Shown here in pieces: positions 1 to 4,814 of a stretch of 6,836 bases of DNA; the first letter of the stretch is position 1, and the number at the start of each line of letters is the position of its first letter. The stretch covers positions 1 to 6,836 of the forward strand of contig JANXSH010000444.1 in assembly GCA_025356615.1 (NCBI GenBank). Reading direction: 5' to 3'. The position numbers were made by a program, and so were the translations under genes. Origin of the DNA: Planctomycetia bacterium. GTDB lineage: Bacteria > Planctomycetota > Planctomycetia > Gemmatales > Gemmataceae. Under the pieces are notes generated by a model. That model worked only from the letters and a program-made list of their open reading frames with translations, did not search any database and was not told where the DNA came from.

Positions 1-70
1 CCTGCCTTCCGAATCATTCGTGTGCGGGAGCCGATGATGCCTCCCCCGGAGGGGTCGCGCCAGGGCACCG

Positions 71-99
71 ACTATAGCGACGGTCGGGGAAATTCACAA
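71..99 (-). promoter_or_regulatory. Candidate sigma70-type promoter reading leftwards out of the window
   Basis: On the minus strand a -35-like TTGTGA (94-99, 4 of 6 consensus bases) is followed after exactly 17 bases by TATAGT (71-76, 5 of 6 consensus bases). Initiation would fall near position 64 and transcription would run out of the window to the left, so any gene served is not visible. The stretch 1-171 holds no convincing gene on either strand; otherwise I see only a short hairpin (CCTCC at 40-44, GGAGG at 48-52, 3-base loop). The box match and spacing are seen directly; promoter function is inference. Confidence 0.35.
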
Positions 100-171
100 A
101 GCCGTTTCGTCGGCGGCGACAGCGACGGCTCCCCAGAAACGCCGGCCGGCTCGGAGTGTTCAGGGGCGGGG

Positions 172-381
172 CTATCGGTCCGGCCCGCCGCCGGGCGGTT
201 CCTGCGGACCCCTCGGCATCGCCAGCGGCGTGTCACCGCTCGACATCCGGCGCGGCCGGTCCCAATACGGACTCTTGCACTTGGGGCAGACGCGCGGGTC
301 TTGGCGGGCGTTGCGAGGCACCCACTCGTGCCCGCACCGCTCGCATCAGTAGCCCCAGACGAGGAACTGAACCTTGCCCAT
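172..381 (-). pseudogene. Small zinc-ribbon protein gene interrupted by an in-frame TGA
   Basis: Read on the minus strand from ATG at 381 to TAG at 172-174, this is a 70-codon frame with one internal stop, TGA at 346-348 (codon 12). Before it reads MGKVQFLVWGY; after it reads CERCGHEWVPRNARQDPRVC and then PKCKSPYWDRPRR, ending in a proline/glycine-rich tail. Two CxxC pairs (codons 13/16 and 32/35) form a classic four-cysteine zinc ribbon. I recall small bacterial and archaeal proteins with this 'CERCGHEW..CPKCKSPYW' pattern that carry arginine just before the first cysteine, so a CGA-to-TGA change is the simplest explanation. No start codon lies between the TGA and the first CxxC, so a re-initiated product would lose half the ribbon. 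The cellular role is unknown; nucleic-acid or protein contact is inference from the fold. Zinc-ribbon identity is fairly sure, loss of function less so. Confidence 0.6.
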
Positions 382-494
382 ACTGACAGTTTACGGGGCG
401 ATCAGATATTCCGCAAGTATCGACTACCAACGTAGATACGGATAGTGGATGTGGTATATTAGTTCATAGGTATACACCGTTCCAGTGGTGACTT

Positions 495-638
495 ATGAAC
501 GCACGCGAGGCGAAGGCATTGGAGTTGGCGGCGCGGGTGAAGATCACCTTCGCGAACGGCCTTTGGACCGTGCCGTCGCAGACGACCTCGGGCAAGCGGT
601 ACAACGTCCTGCCGATGACGCGGTTCGGGGGAGGTTGA
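495..638 (+). pseudogene. N-terminal remnant resembling a SWIM-domain transposase-like protein
   Basis: A 47-residue frame starts at ATG 495, with a weak GGTG a few bases upstream, and stops at TGA 636-638. It opens MNAREAKALELAARVKI and continues TFANGLWTVPSQTTSGKRYN, with positions 1-16 probably helical. From memory, the stretch 'ANGLWTVPSQTTSGKRY' resembles the beginning of SWIM zinc-finger proteins attached to transposases in planctomycetes, in which a CxC..CxH ribbon follows. Here the similarity stops right after RYNV; the frame ends in MTRFGGG and no CxCx(n)CxH follows in any frame. I therefore read it as the broken start of an insertion-sequence gene. No terminal repeats could be assigned. 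It could also be a genuine small protein of unknown function. Confidence 0.4.
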
Positions 639-654
639 AACGAAACGCGAGATT

Positions 655-690
655 CTGTAACGTAACGGGGTTTCGTTACAGGGTTACGTT
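655..690. repeat. Cluster of nested inverted repeats built on GTTACG/CGTAAC
   Basis: Two perfect 8-bp inverted repeats overlap here: CTGTAACG (655-662) with CGTTACAG (674-681), and AACGTAAC (659-666) with GTTACGTT (683-690). Because the arms overlap, the two hairpins are mutually exclusive. The cluster begins 17 bases after the stop of the SWIM-like remnant. It has no T-tract, so it is not a typical intrinsic terminator. It could be a mobile-element end or a protein-binding site. The rest of 639-895 shows no gene I can support. Confidence 0.45.
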
Positions 691-854
691 GCAAAGCCGG
701 CTGATGGTGCAGAGCGGAGGCGTTCCAAAAAGACGGCGAACCTCTCCGATTTCGGTGGATCAGGTTGAGTGCTCAATGGACGTTCCTCGAATATCGACTG
801 ATTGCATTATAGCCTCGAATGACCAATCCACCAAGGGAATCGAAGACCTCAACT

Positions 855-884
855 GACCGCGCTCCGCGTTGCGTCGTGGCTATA
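855..884 (-). repeat. Half copy of the REP-like hairpin found at 4651-4693
   Basis: The 27 bases at 858-884 match the reverse complement of 4651-4677 at 26 positions. The single difference turns GCGTCGC into GCGTCGT. The match covers the GC-rich loop and one arm of the 4651-4693 hairpin; the partner arm is missing, so this copy cannot form the long stem. Similarity continues imperfectly past 884 into ACAT. Two copies about 3.8 kb apart in opposite orientation indicate a dispersed repeat family in this genome. Confidence 0.7.
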
Positions 885-895
885 CATCCTCCGTA

Positions 896-1060
896 TCACC
901 CCCGGTCCATCAGCAACTCCCGTCGCCGCAACTCCTGCATGCGCTTCAGCCCGCCGCACAGCGTCAGATACTCGCCAAAGTCCTTCACCCCGAACACATA
1001 CTTCTCCAGCCACGCCCGATACCGCGCCTCATCCGTCTCGACCTCGAGCCGATCCCCGGA
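896..1060 (-). pseudogene. C-terminal remnant of a CoA-transferase-like protein
   Basis: The minus-strand frame ending at TGA 896-898 encodes about 54 residues: GDRLEVETDEARYRAWLEKY, then VFGVKDFGEYLTLCGGLKRM, then a basic tail QELRRRELLMDRG. The pattern 'Y..WLEKYVFGVKDFxEYL...GG..R...LRR' resembles, from memory, the C-terminal end of class I CoA-transferase alpha subunits (glutaconate or 3-oxoacid type). There is no start codon or domain core upstream: the matching sequence stops near 1060, where an aldo/keto reductase tail begins on the other strand. It is therefore a truncated relic. The family assignment is tentative; that it is a coding tail without a body is better supported. Confidence 0.4.
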
Positions 1061-1213
1061 ACGAAGCGGGCGAAATACCTCGAGGAGGACATGGGGGCGG
1101 TGAACGTCCGGCTCACGCCCGAAGAGCTGGCTCAGATCGACGCCATCCTTCCGGCGGGGGCCGCCTCGGGGGAGCGCTACAACGCCCAGGCGATGAAGGG
1201 CATCGATCGGTAG
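1046..1213 (+). pseudogene. C-terminal remnant of an aldo/keto reductase
   Basis: The plus-strand frame ending at TAG 1211-1213 contains EPIPGTKRAKYLEEDMGAVN, then VRLTPEELAQIDAILPAGAA, and ends in SGERYNAQAMKGIDR. This is the characteristic end of NADPH-dependent aldo/keto reductases: 'PIPGTKR..YLEEN.GA' is the region that binds the 2'-phosphate of NADPH, and 'L..EEL..ID...P.G...G.RY' is the closing helix. The catalytic Asp/Tyr/Lys/His and most of the barrel are absent; upstream of about 1046 the frame stays open to 869 but encodes nothing AKR-like. It is a 55-residue relic that abuts the opposite-strand CoA-transferase-like relic, and it ends 18 bp from the convergent rho stop. Confidence 0.7.
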
Positions 1214-1231
1214 GCAGATGGCCTCTCACCC

Positions 1232-2356
1232 TTACACCGCGATTCGACCCAGGAAGGCAGCGTTGTCCGCGCTCAGCCCCAGCTTTTGGACGAGCGTCTC
1301 GGTCGCCTGCACCATGTCCATATCAACCAGCGTGCGGCGAATCATGGTGACGCGCCGGAGAACGTCGGGAGATAAAAGACGTTCCTCCTTGCGTGTGCCC
1401 GATTGGCCGATGTCCAGGGCGGGGAAGATGCGACGATCGGCCAAACGGCGGTCGAGGACGAGTTCCATGTTGCCGGTGCCCTTGAACTCCTGGAAGATAA
1501 CCTCGTCCATGCGCGACCCGGTGTCGATCAGCGCCGTGCCGAGGACGGTCAGGCTGCCGCCCTCCTCGAAAGCGCGGGCCGCGCCGAAGAGGCGTTTCGG
1601 CACCTCCATCGCGCGGGAATCGACGCCGCCGGACATCGTCCGCCCGCCGCTCGGCGCGCTGCGGTTGTAGGCGCGGGCCAGCCGGGTGAGGCTGTCGAGC
1701 AGAACGAAGACCTCCCGGCCCTGTTCGACCAACCGGCGCGAGCGTTCGACGACCAGCTCGGCGACGCGGACGTGATCGACCGCGTCGTGGTCCGAACTCG
1801 ACGAGATCACCTCGACCCGATCCCGGCCCCGGAACAGCCGGCGCATCTCGGTCACTTCCTCGGGGCGCTCGTCGATCAGCAGGAGGATGAGGTCCATCTC
1901 CGGGTGATTCGTGGCGACGGCCGCGGCGATGTGCTGGAGCAGGACGGTCTTGCCCGTCCTCGGTGGCGCGACGATCAGCCCCCGCGTCCCCTTACCGAGA
2001 GGCGTCATCAGGTCCATAACGCGCGTCGTGATCGGCCCGCCGGGGGTCTCGAGCCGGAGCCGGACGTGGGGGTCGATCGCCGTAAGATCCTCGAAATTAC
2101 GCCGCTGGAGTTCCGCCGCTGGCTTGCCCTCGATGCACTCGATCGCCAGGAGACGCGGCCCGCTGCCGCGCGAGGGCTTATCGACCGGCCCCTCGAGCAA
2201 CAATCCCTCGCGCAGGCCGAGACGTTGGATCAGCGGGCCGGGGACAGACGCATCGCCGGGGCCGGGCTGATAGTTGCGGCGCGCGTCGCGGAGGAAGCCG
2301 GACCCCTTGTCGTGCAGTTCGAGGACGCCGCTGGCTCGTTCGGGATGTTCGCTCAT
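1232..2356 (-). CDS. rho: Transcription termination factor Rho (short form)
   Basis: This 374-residue protein is the hexameric RNA-dependent ATPase/helicase that terminates transcription. Residues about 9-75 form the cold-shock-like RNA-binding domain (GVLELHDKGSGFLR at 10-23). The ATPase core shows Walker A APPRTGKT (130-137, K136), Walker B LILLLIDERPEE (156-167), the Q-loop SGGVDSRAMEVPKR (242-255) and the R-loop GTGNMEL (293-299). The start at 2356 is preceded by AGAGG four bases upstream. E. coli Rho has 419 residues, so the N-terminal helical Rho_N domain is missing. In the primary RNA site, two aromatic residues of E. coli Rho (F62 of GFGFLR, Y80 of DIYVS) align with serines (S19, S37), while F64 is kept as F21. 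The gene lies 38 bp downstream of thyX on the same strand, with a 5-bp CCCGC/GCGGG hairpin in the gap, so co-transcription is likely. The core is intact, and Rho identity is certain. Confidence 0.96.
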   Translation of the reverse strand: MSEHPERASGVLELHDKGSGFLRDARRNYQPGPGDASVPGPLIQRLGLREGLLLEGPVDKPSRGSGPRLLAIECIEGKPAAELQRRNFEDLTAIDPHVRLRLETPGGPITTRVMDLMTPLGKGTRGLIVAPPRTGKTVLLQHIAAAVATNHPEMDLILLLIDERPEEVTEMRRLFRGRDRVEVISSSSDHDAVDHVRVAELVVERSRRLVEQGREVFVLLDSLTRLARAYNRSAPSGGRTMSGGVDSRAMEVPKRLFGAARAFEEGGSLTVLGTALIDTGSRMDEVIFQEFKGTGNMELVLDRRLADRRIFPALDIGQSGTRKEERLLSPDVLRRVTMIRRTLVDMDMVQATETLVQKLGLSADNAAFLGRIAV

Positions 2357-2394
2357 GAGGCCTCTTCGGCGTCGCCCCGCCGTCTGCGGGACGA

Positions 2395-4302
2395 CTATAC
2401 TTTGCGATACTTCGTCGTCGCCTCGAAGGTGCCGTCGTCGAGCAGCACCAGTTCGTAATCGCCGAACAGGTTGGGGGCTTCCTGCTGCATGAGCCGTAGG
2501 ATGGCGACGGCGAGTTTGCGGATCTCGACCTCGGCGTGTCGGCTGGCGCGCATCTCGATGAAGTGGCGCAGCGCCCGCGCGTTGGCGGTTACGAATATCT
2601 TCGTCTCCGTCGCGTTGGGCAGCACGCTCCGCGCGGCTTGCCGTGCCATCTTACGGCGCAGCGTCCGATCCGGCTCGGCGGCGAACTTCTCGTTGAGTCC
2701 CTCGACGAGCTTGACGTAGGCCGTGTGGACGTGCCCGACGGCCTCGAGCCAGAGCGCGTGCAGGGCGGGATCGTCGGCGATCACGTCCGGCTCGACGTAC
2801 TCGGCGACGGACTCATCGACGTACCGTTGGCTGAGTTGCGAGTTGTGCGTCACGAAGCCGTTGGCGACGAAATTGTGATTCGGCCCTTCCATCTCGATGT
2901 CGAACGTATCTTGCTCCCCGGAGTAGGTCACGGAAGCGATACGCTTGAAACGCGGGGTCAGCACAATCCCACCGCCCTGCGGTCTCCCAGCAGGATCGAT
3001 CCGGCGAACCTCATCGGGAGATCCGCCGAGTTGCTCGGCGAATTCGAGTTCGCGAGTATTCACTTTCCAGTGACACGGTTCGCACAGCGGCACGAGGTTG
3101 TCCGGGGCGGCGACCAGGTCCGGTCGCGCCCAGACAGGAAGCACATGGTGAGCCGTCAACAACCCGCCGCGCTTCTTACAAAGGCGGCAGGTATAGTCGT
3201 GGCGGGCGAGCATGGCTGGGATCAGAGCCTTGACGGGGCGGCGTATCTGGCCGGCGATCCGAGTGATTCCGCCCTTCCACTGCGGATTGAGTGGACCCTT
3301 CTTCGCCTCCGACAGGATCCTCTTGACTTCGGGGGAGTGTTTCCAACCCGCCTTGTAGCGTTTCGCCTTGTTCCAAGGCTCCCGGCCCACGGCCCACGAC
3401 CCCATAGGCTTTTGGAGCTCATGCTTGCGTATCCAGGCGCGAATCGTATGCGTGGACACCTCCGCCAGCCGAGCGATCTCCCCCTGCTCGCGTGACTCGT
3501 CGTGGTATCGTGCGTGGAGCCAGTCGCGATCCTTGTACGCCGGGACGCCGTTCGTCGCCATTGGGACGTGGAGATGCCCGTGAATCGCAAGGTTGCCGGG
3601 CGACACGCTCAGGCCACCGACGATTTCATGGAGCGGCAGCCATCCGCTCGGCGTCAAGAAGCGGTGATCCCGCGAACAGGTGATCGACTTGCCGTCTTCC
3701 AGTTCCACCCGGAAAACGGGCTTCGTGCCCGACGAAACTACCTGCTTGACGCGGCCCTTGACGAAGGTGTTGGTCTGCTCGTCCAGACACCGGAGGCGCA
3801 GCAACTTCAGCCGGGACCGTCCGTGATGGGTCTTGGTCATCTCGAAGAGGTGGCGGAGCGAACGCTTCTTCGTCCCGTTTCGCTTTCCCTTGTCGAGGTG
3901 TTCGCTGTAGATGAGGGTGTCACCCGTCAGGCAGTACCCCCAGCCCGATCTGTGTCGCACCAGCTCGTGCGTCAGGCTACGGCTGACGCCGGTGAAGATG
4001 AGGTTCCAGACCGCGTGTTCCAGCACCGAGCCGTGCCCGACCTCGAGGATGTGGTTGATGTACGTCTTGTTCCCGCCGGGCCGGGGCTTGGCGTAGGACA
4101 TATAACAGAGCCTTCCAGCGATCTCGGCGAGATGCTCTCCCCCGACCTCGGTGTCGGTCTGCCACGCCGCGCCGTGGTCGACGAGGAAGCGATCGACCAC
4201 CTCCTGATCGACTTGCTGCCGACCGACGAGGTAGACGACCGGGTCGCGCAAGACTCGGATGGGTTCGGCGGACACGCCGTCACTCGAAGGGGAGGTCGTC
4301 AT
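2395..4302 (-). CDS. thyX: Flavin-dependent thymidylate synthase ThyX containing an intein
   Basis: ThyX makes dTMP from dUMP using methylene-tetrahydrofolate, FAD and NAD(P)H in the cytoplasm. The 635-codon precursor consists of N-extein 1-123, intein 124-487 and C-extein 488-635. The spliced enzyme would be 271 residues, a normal ThyX size. The joined signature reads RHRSGWGY plus SQLSQRYV; the intein sits exactly between Y123 and S488. The spacing from RHR to the motif serine is eight residues rather than the seven of the classic RHRx7S. Later family marks include ARSVLPNATETKIFVTANAR (557-576) and HFIEMRASRHAEVEIR (580-595). The start at 4302 has AAAGGA nine bases upstream, inside a GGGAA/TTCCC inverted repeat (4303-4320). 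A promoter candidate lies at 4375-4403. Rho follows 38 bp downstream. No frame break is seen, so splicing competence is plausible. Confidence 0.95.
   Translation of the reverse strand: MTTSPSSDGVSAEPIRVLRDPVVYLVGRQQVDQEVVDRFLVDHGAAWQTDTEVGGEHLAEIAGRLCYMSYAKPRPGGNKTYINHILEVGHGSVLEHAVWNLIFTGVSRSLTHELVRHRSGWGYCLTGDTLIYSEHLDKGKRNGTKKRSLRHLFEMTKTHHGRSRLKLLRLRCLDEQTNTFVKGRVKQVVSSGTKPVFRVELEDGKSITCSRDHRFLTPSGWLPLHEIVGGLSVSPGNLAIHGHLHVPMATNGVPAYKDRDWLHARYHDESREQGEIARLAEVSTHTIRAWIRKHELQKPMGSWAVGREPWNKAKRYKAGWKHSPEVKRILSEAKKGPLNPQWKGGITRIAGQIRRPVKALIPAMLARHDYTCRLCKKRGGLLTAHHVLPVWARPDLVAAPDNLVPLCEPCHWKVNTRELEFAEQLGGSPDEVRRIDPAGRPQGGGIVLTPRFKRIASVTYSGEQDTFDIEMEGPNHNFVANGFVTHNSQLSQRYVDESVAEYVEPDVIADDPALHALWLEAVGHVHTAYVKLVEGLNEKFAAEPDRTLRRKMARQAARSVLPNATETKIFVTANARALRHFIEMRASRHAEVEIRKLAVAILRLMQQEAPNLFGDYELVLLDDGTFEATTKYRKV
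2842..3933 (-). mobile_element. ThyX intein with HTH, NUMOD3-like and HNH endonuclease segments
   Basis: The insertion runs from C124 to N487 of the ThyX precursor (364 residues). Block A is CLTGDTLIYS. Block B is LEDGKSITCSRDHRFLTPSG (201-220), in which the usual T of TxxH is S210 and the histidine is H213. Block F/G is DIEMEGPNHNFVANGFVTHN, ending in the penultimate His486 and terminal Asn487, followed by the +1 nucleophile S488. Between them lie a helix-turn-helix segment (about 261-297, GEIARLAEVSTHTIRAWIRK), a NUMOD3-like stretch (318-345, KKGPLNPQWKGG) and an HNH nuclease (367-416: CRLC, TAHHVLPVW, NLVPLCEPCHWKVN; H385/H386, N402, H411, zinc pairs C372/C375 and C407/C410). Known biology: such inteins excise themselves at the protein level, and their nuclease cleaves intein-less alleles to spread. 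All key residues appear present, so both activities are plausible. Confidence 0.93.
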
Positions 4303-4320
4303 GGAGGGAAGTCCTTTCCC
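4303..4320 (-). promoter_or_regulatory. thyX ribosome binding site flanked by a short inverted repeat
   Basis: Upstream of the thyX ATG the minus strand reads GGGAAAGGACTTCCCTCC. The Shine-Dalgarno-like AAAGGA lies nine bases from the ATG. GGGAA and TTCCC can pair around a 5-base AGGAC loop, which would place the core of the site in a hairpin loop. The stem is short, so strong control by structure is not implied. Confidence 0.45.
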
Positions 4321-4374
4321 GAGGCGTTTTCTGAACTCGAGTCCAGGTATTCGGACACTATCACCAATGAGAAC

Positions 4375-4403
4375 ATTGTTGCCGAAACAGGAGGAAGAGT
4401 CAA
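4375..4403 (-). promoter_or_regulatory. Candidate promoter of the thyX-rho unit
   Basis: On the minus strand TTGACT (4398-4403, 5 of 6 to the -35 consensus) is followed after 17 bases by AACAAT (4375-4380, 4 of 6 to the -10 consensus). Initiation would fall near 4368 and give a leader of about 65 bases before the thyX start. The region is AT-richer than its surroundings. The boxes are seen directly; function is inference. Confidence 0.45.
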
Positions 4404-4435
4404 CAGGGGTGAGAGGGTGACAGCGATGAGCGTTC

Positions 4436-4494
4436 CCCAGGGTGCGCTCGCTGCGCGAGCGACCCTGGGCTTTGATGTGTAACGCCTTCGGCGT
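4436..4494. repeat. REP-like imperfect hairpin followed by a small hairpin
   Basis: CCCAGGGT (4436-4443) pairs with ACCCTGGG (4462-4469) and CGCTCG (4445-4450) with CGAGCG (4456-4461), separated only by a bulged G at 4444 and a 5-base loop. This gives a 14-bp stem. Thirteen bases later ACGCC (4482-4486), TTC and GGCGT (4490-4494) form a second hairpin. From memory, similar 'CCCAGGGT...ACCCTGGGCT...CGCCTTCGGCG' units recur between planctomycete genes. The following run is AAAATA rather than T-rich, so the plus strand has no intrinsic terminator here. Confidence 0.6.
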
Positions 4495-4537
4495 AAAATA
4501 CCAACACCACGTCGGCTTTCGTCAACGGTATTGCGTT

Positions 4538-4654
4538 TATAGAGGTTCAGGTAAGTAATTTCCGCAAGACAACGGGATGTCATCGCAGTCAGGCCCAGGA
4601 AACAAGGTACTGACAATCGTTCGTCACCGGAAATTACTTACCTGAACCTCTATA
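4538..4654. mobile_element. 117-bp MITE-like element with perfect 27-bp terminal inverted repeats
   Basis: Bases 4538-4564 (beginning TATAGAGGTTCAGGTAAG) are the exact reverse complement of 4628-4654. The 63 bases between (4565-4627) have no coding frame. The outer ends read TATA on both sides, fitting an element flanked by a duplicated TA, as IS630/Tc1-type transposases produce. The right end directly meets the hairpin repeat at 4651-4693 and shares its TATA, as if the element had inserted at the edge of that repeat. No transposase is present, so it would be non-autonomous. The inverted repeat is certain; calling it a MITE is inference. A long regulatory hairpin is the alternative. Confidence 0.65.
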
Positions 4655-4693
4655 GCCGCGACGCAACGCGGAGCGCGTCTTGCGTCGCGGCTA
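4651..4693. repeat. REP-like hairpin with perfect 14-bp arms
   Basis: TAGCCGCGACGCAA (4653-4666) is the exact reverse complement of TTGCGTCGCGGCTA (4680-4693). The 13-base loop can itself pair through CGCG (4667-4670) and CGCG (4674-4677). One arm plus loop recurs inverted at 855-884, marking it as a dispersed repeat. It is not followed by a T-tract, so intrinsic termination is unlikely. Confidence 0.75.
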
Positions 4694-4749
4694 GACATTC
4701 CCATCCACTACCGTAGAACCATCCGGGCGACCATCTCACCATCTCGGCT

Positions 4750-4778
4750 GTGTCACTCTCGGCGATTGCTCCTATCTT
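4750..4778 (+). promoter_or_regulatory. Weak candidate promoter for the P5C dehydrogenase gene
   Basis: GTGTCA (4750-4755, 4 of 6 to the -35 consensus), a 17-base spacer and TATCTT (4773-4778, 4 of 6 to the -10 consensus) lie just upstream of the gene. Initiation would fall near 4785. That is downstream of the first in-frame ATG (4779), which supports the later start at 4815. Both boxes are weak matches. Confidence 0.3.
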
Positions 4779-4814
4779 ATGGATAGATTGCCCTCGTCCA
4801 TGCCGGGAGTTCGG

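Noticed and set aside
313..348. Possible selenocysteine insertion: the TGA at 346-348 is followed by an 8-bp hairpin (313-335) with one bulged T and a 6-base loop starting with G, 18 bases after the TGA.
   Set aside because: Distance and loop roughly fit a bacterial SECIS, but the bulge is on the 3' side, the sequence is constrained by coding CERCGHEWVP, GC-rich DNA forms such hairpins easily, and relatives seem to have Arg rather than Cys at this position. A nonsense change is simpler.
22..435. Plus-strand 137-codon open frame at the left end.
   Set aside because: It is antisense to the zinc-ribbon gene, Arg/Pro/Gly-rich as expected of chance frames in GC-rich DNA, and shows no recognisable motif.
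1214..1231. Bidirectional terminator between the aldo/keto reductase relic and rho.
   Set aside because: The 18-bp gap has no inverted repeat or T-tract.
1403..2458. Plus-strand 351-codon open frame opposite rho.
   Set aside because: It is the antisense shadow of rho; rho carries all family motifs while this frame carries none.
3502..4482. Plus-strand 326-codon open frame opposite the N-terminal half of thyX.
   Set aside because: It is antisense to the ThyX extein and intein, with no motif or ribosome site, and it runs through the REP-like hairpin.
4482..4500. ACGCC-TTC-GGCGT hairpin as an intrinsic terminator.
   Set aside because: The stem is only 5 bp and is followed by A-rich sequence on the plus strand; on the minus strand the T-rich run precedes the stem. 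Neither gives a terminator.
4299..4616. Minus-strand 105-codon frame upstream of thyX.
   Set aside because: It spans a repeat hairpin, the MITE arm and the thyX promoter candidate. There is no motif, and its end overlaps the thyX start.
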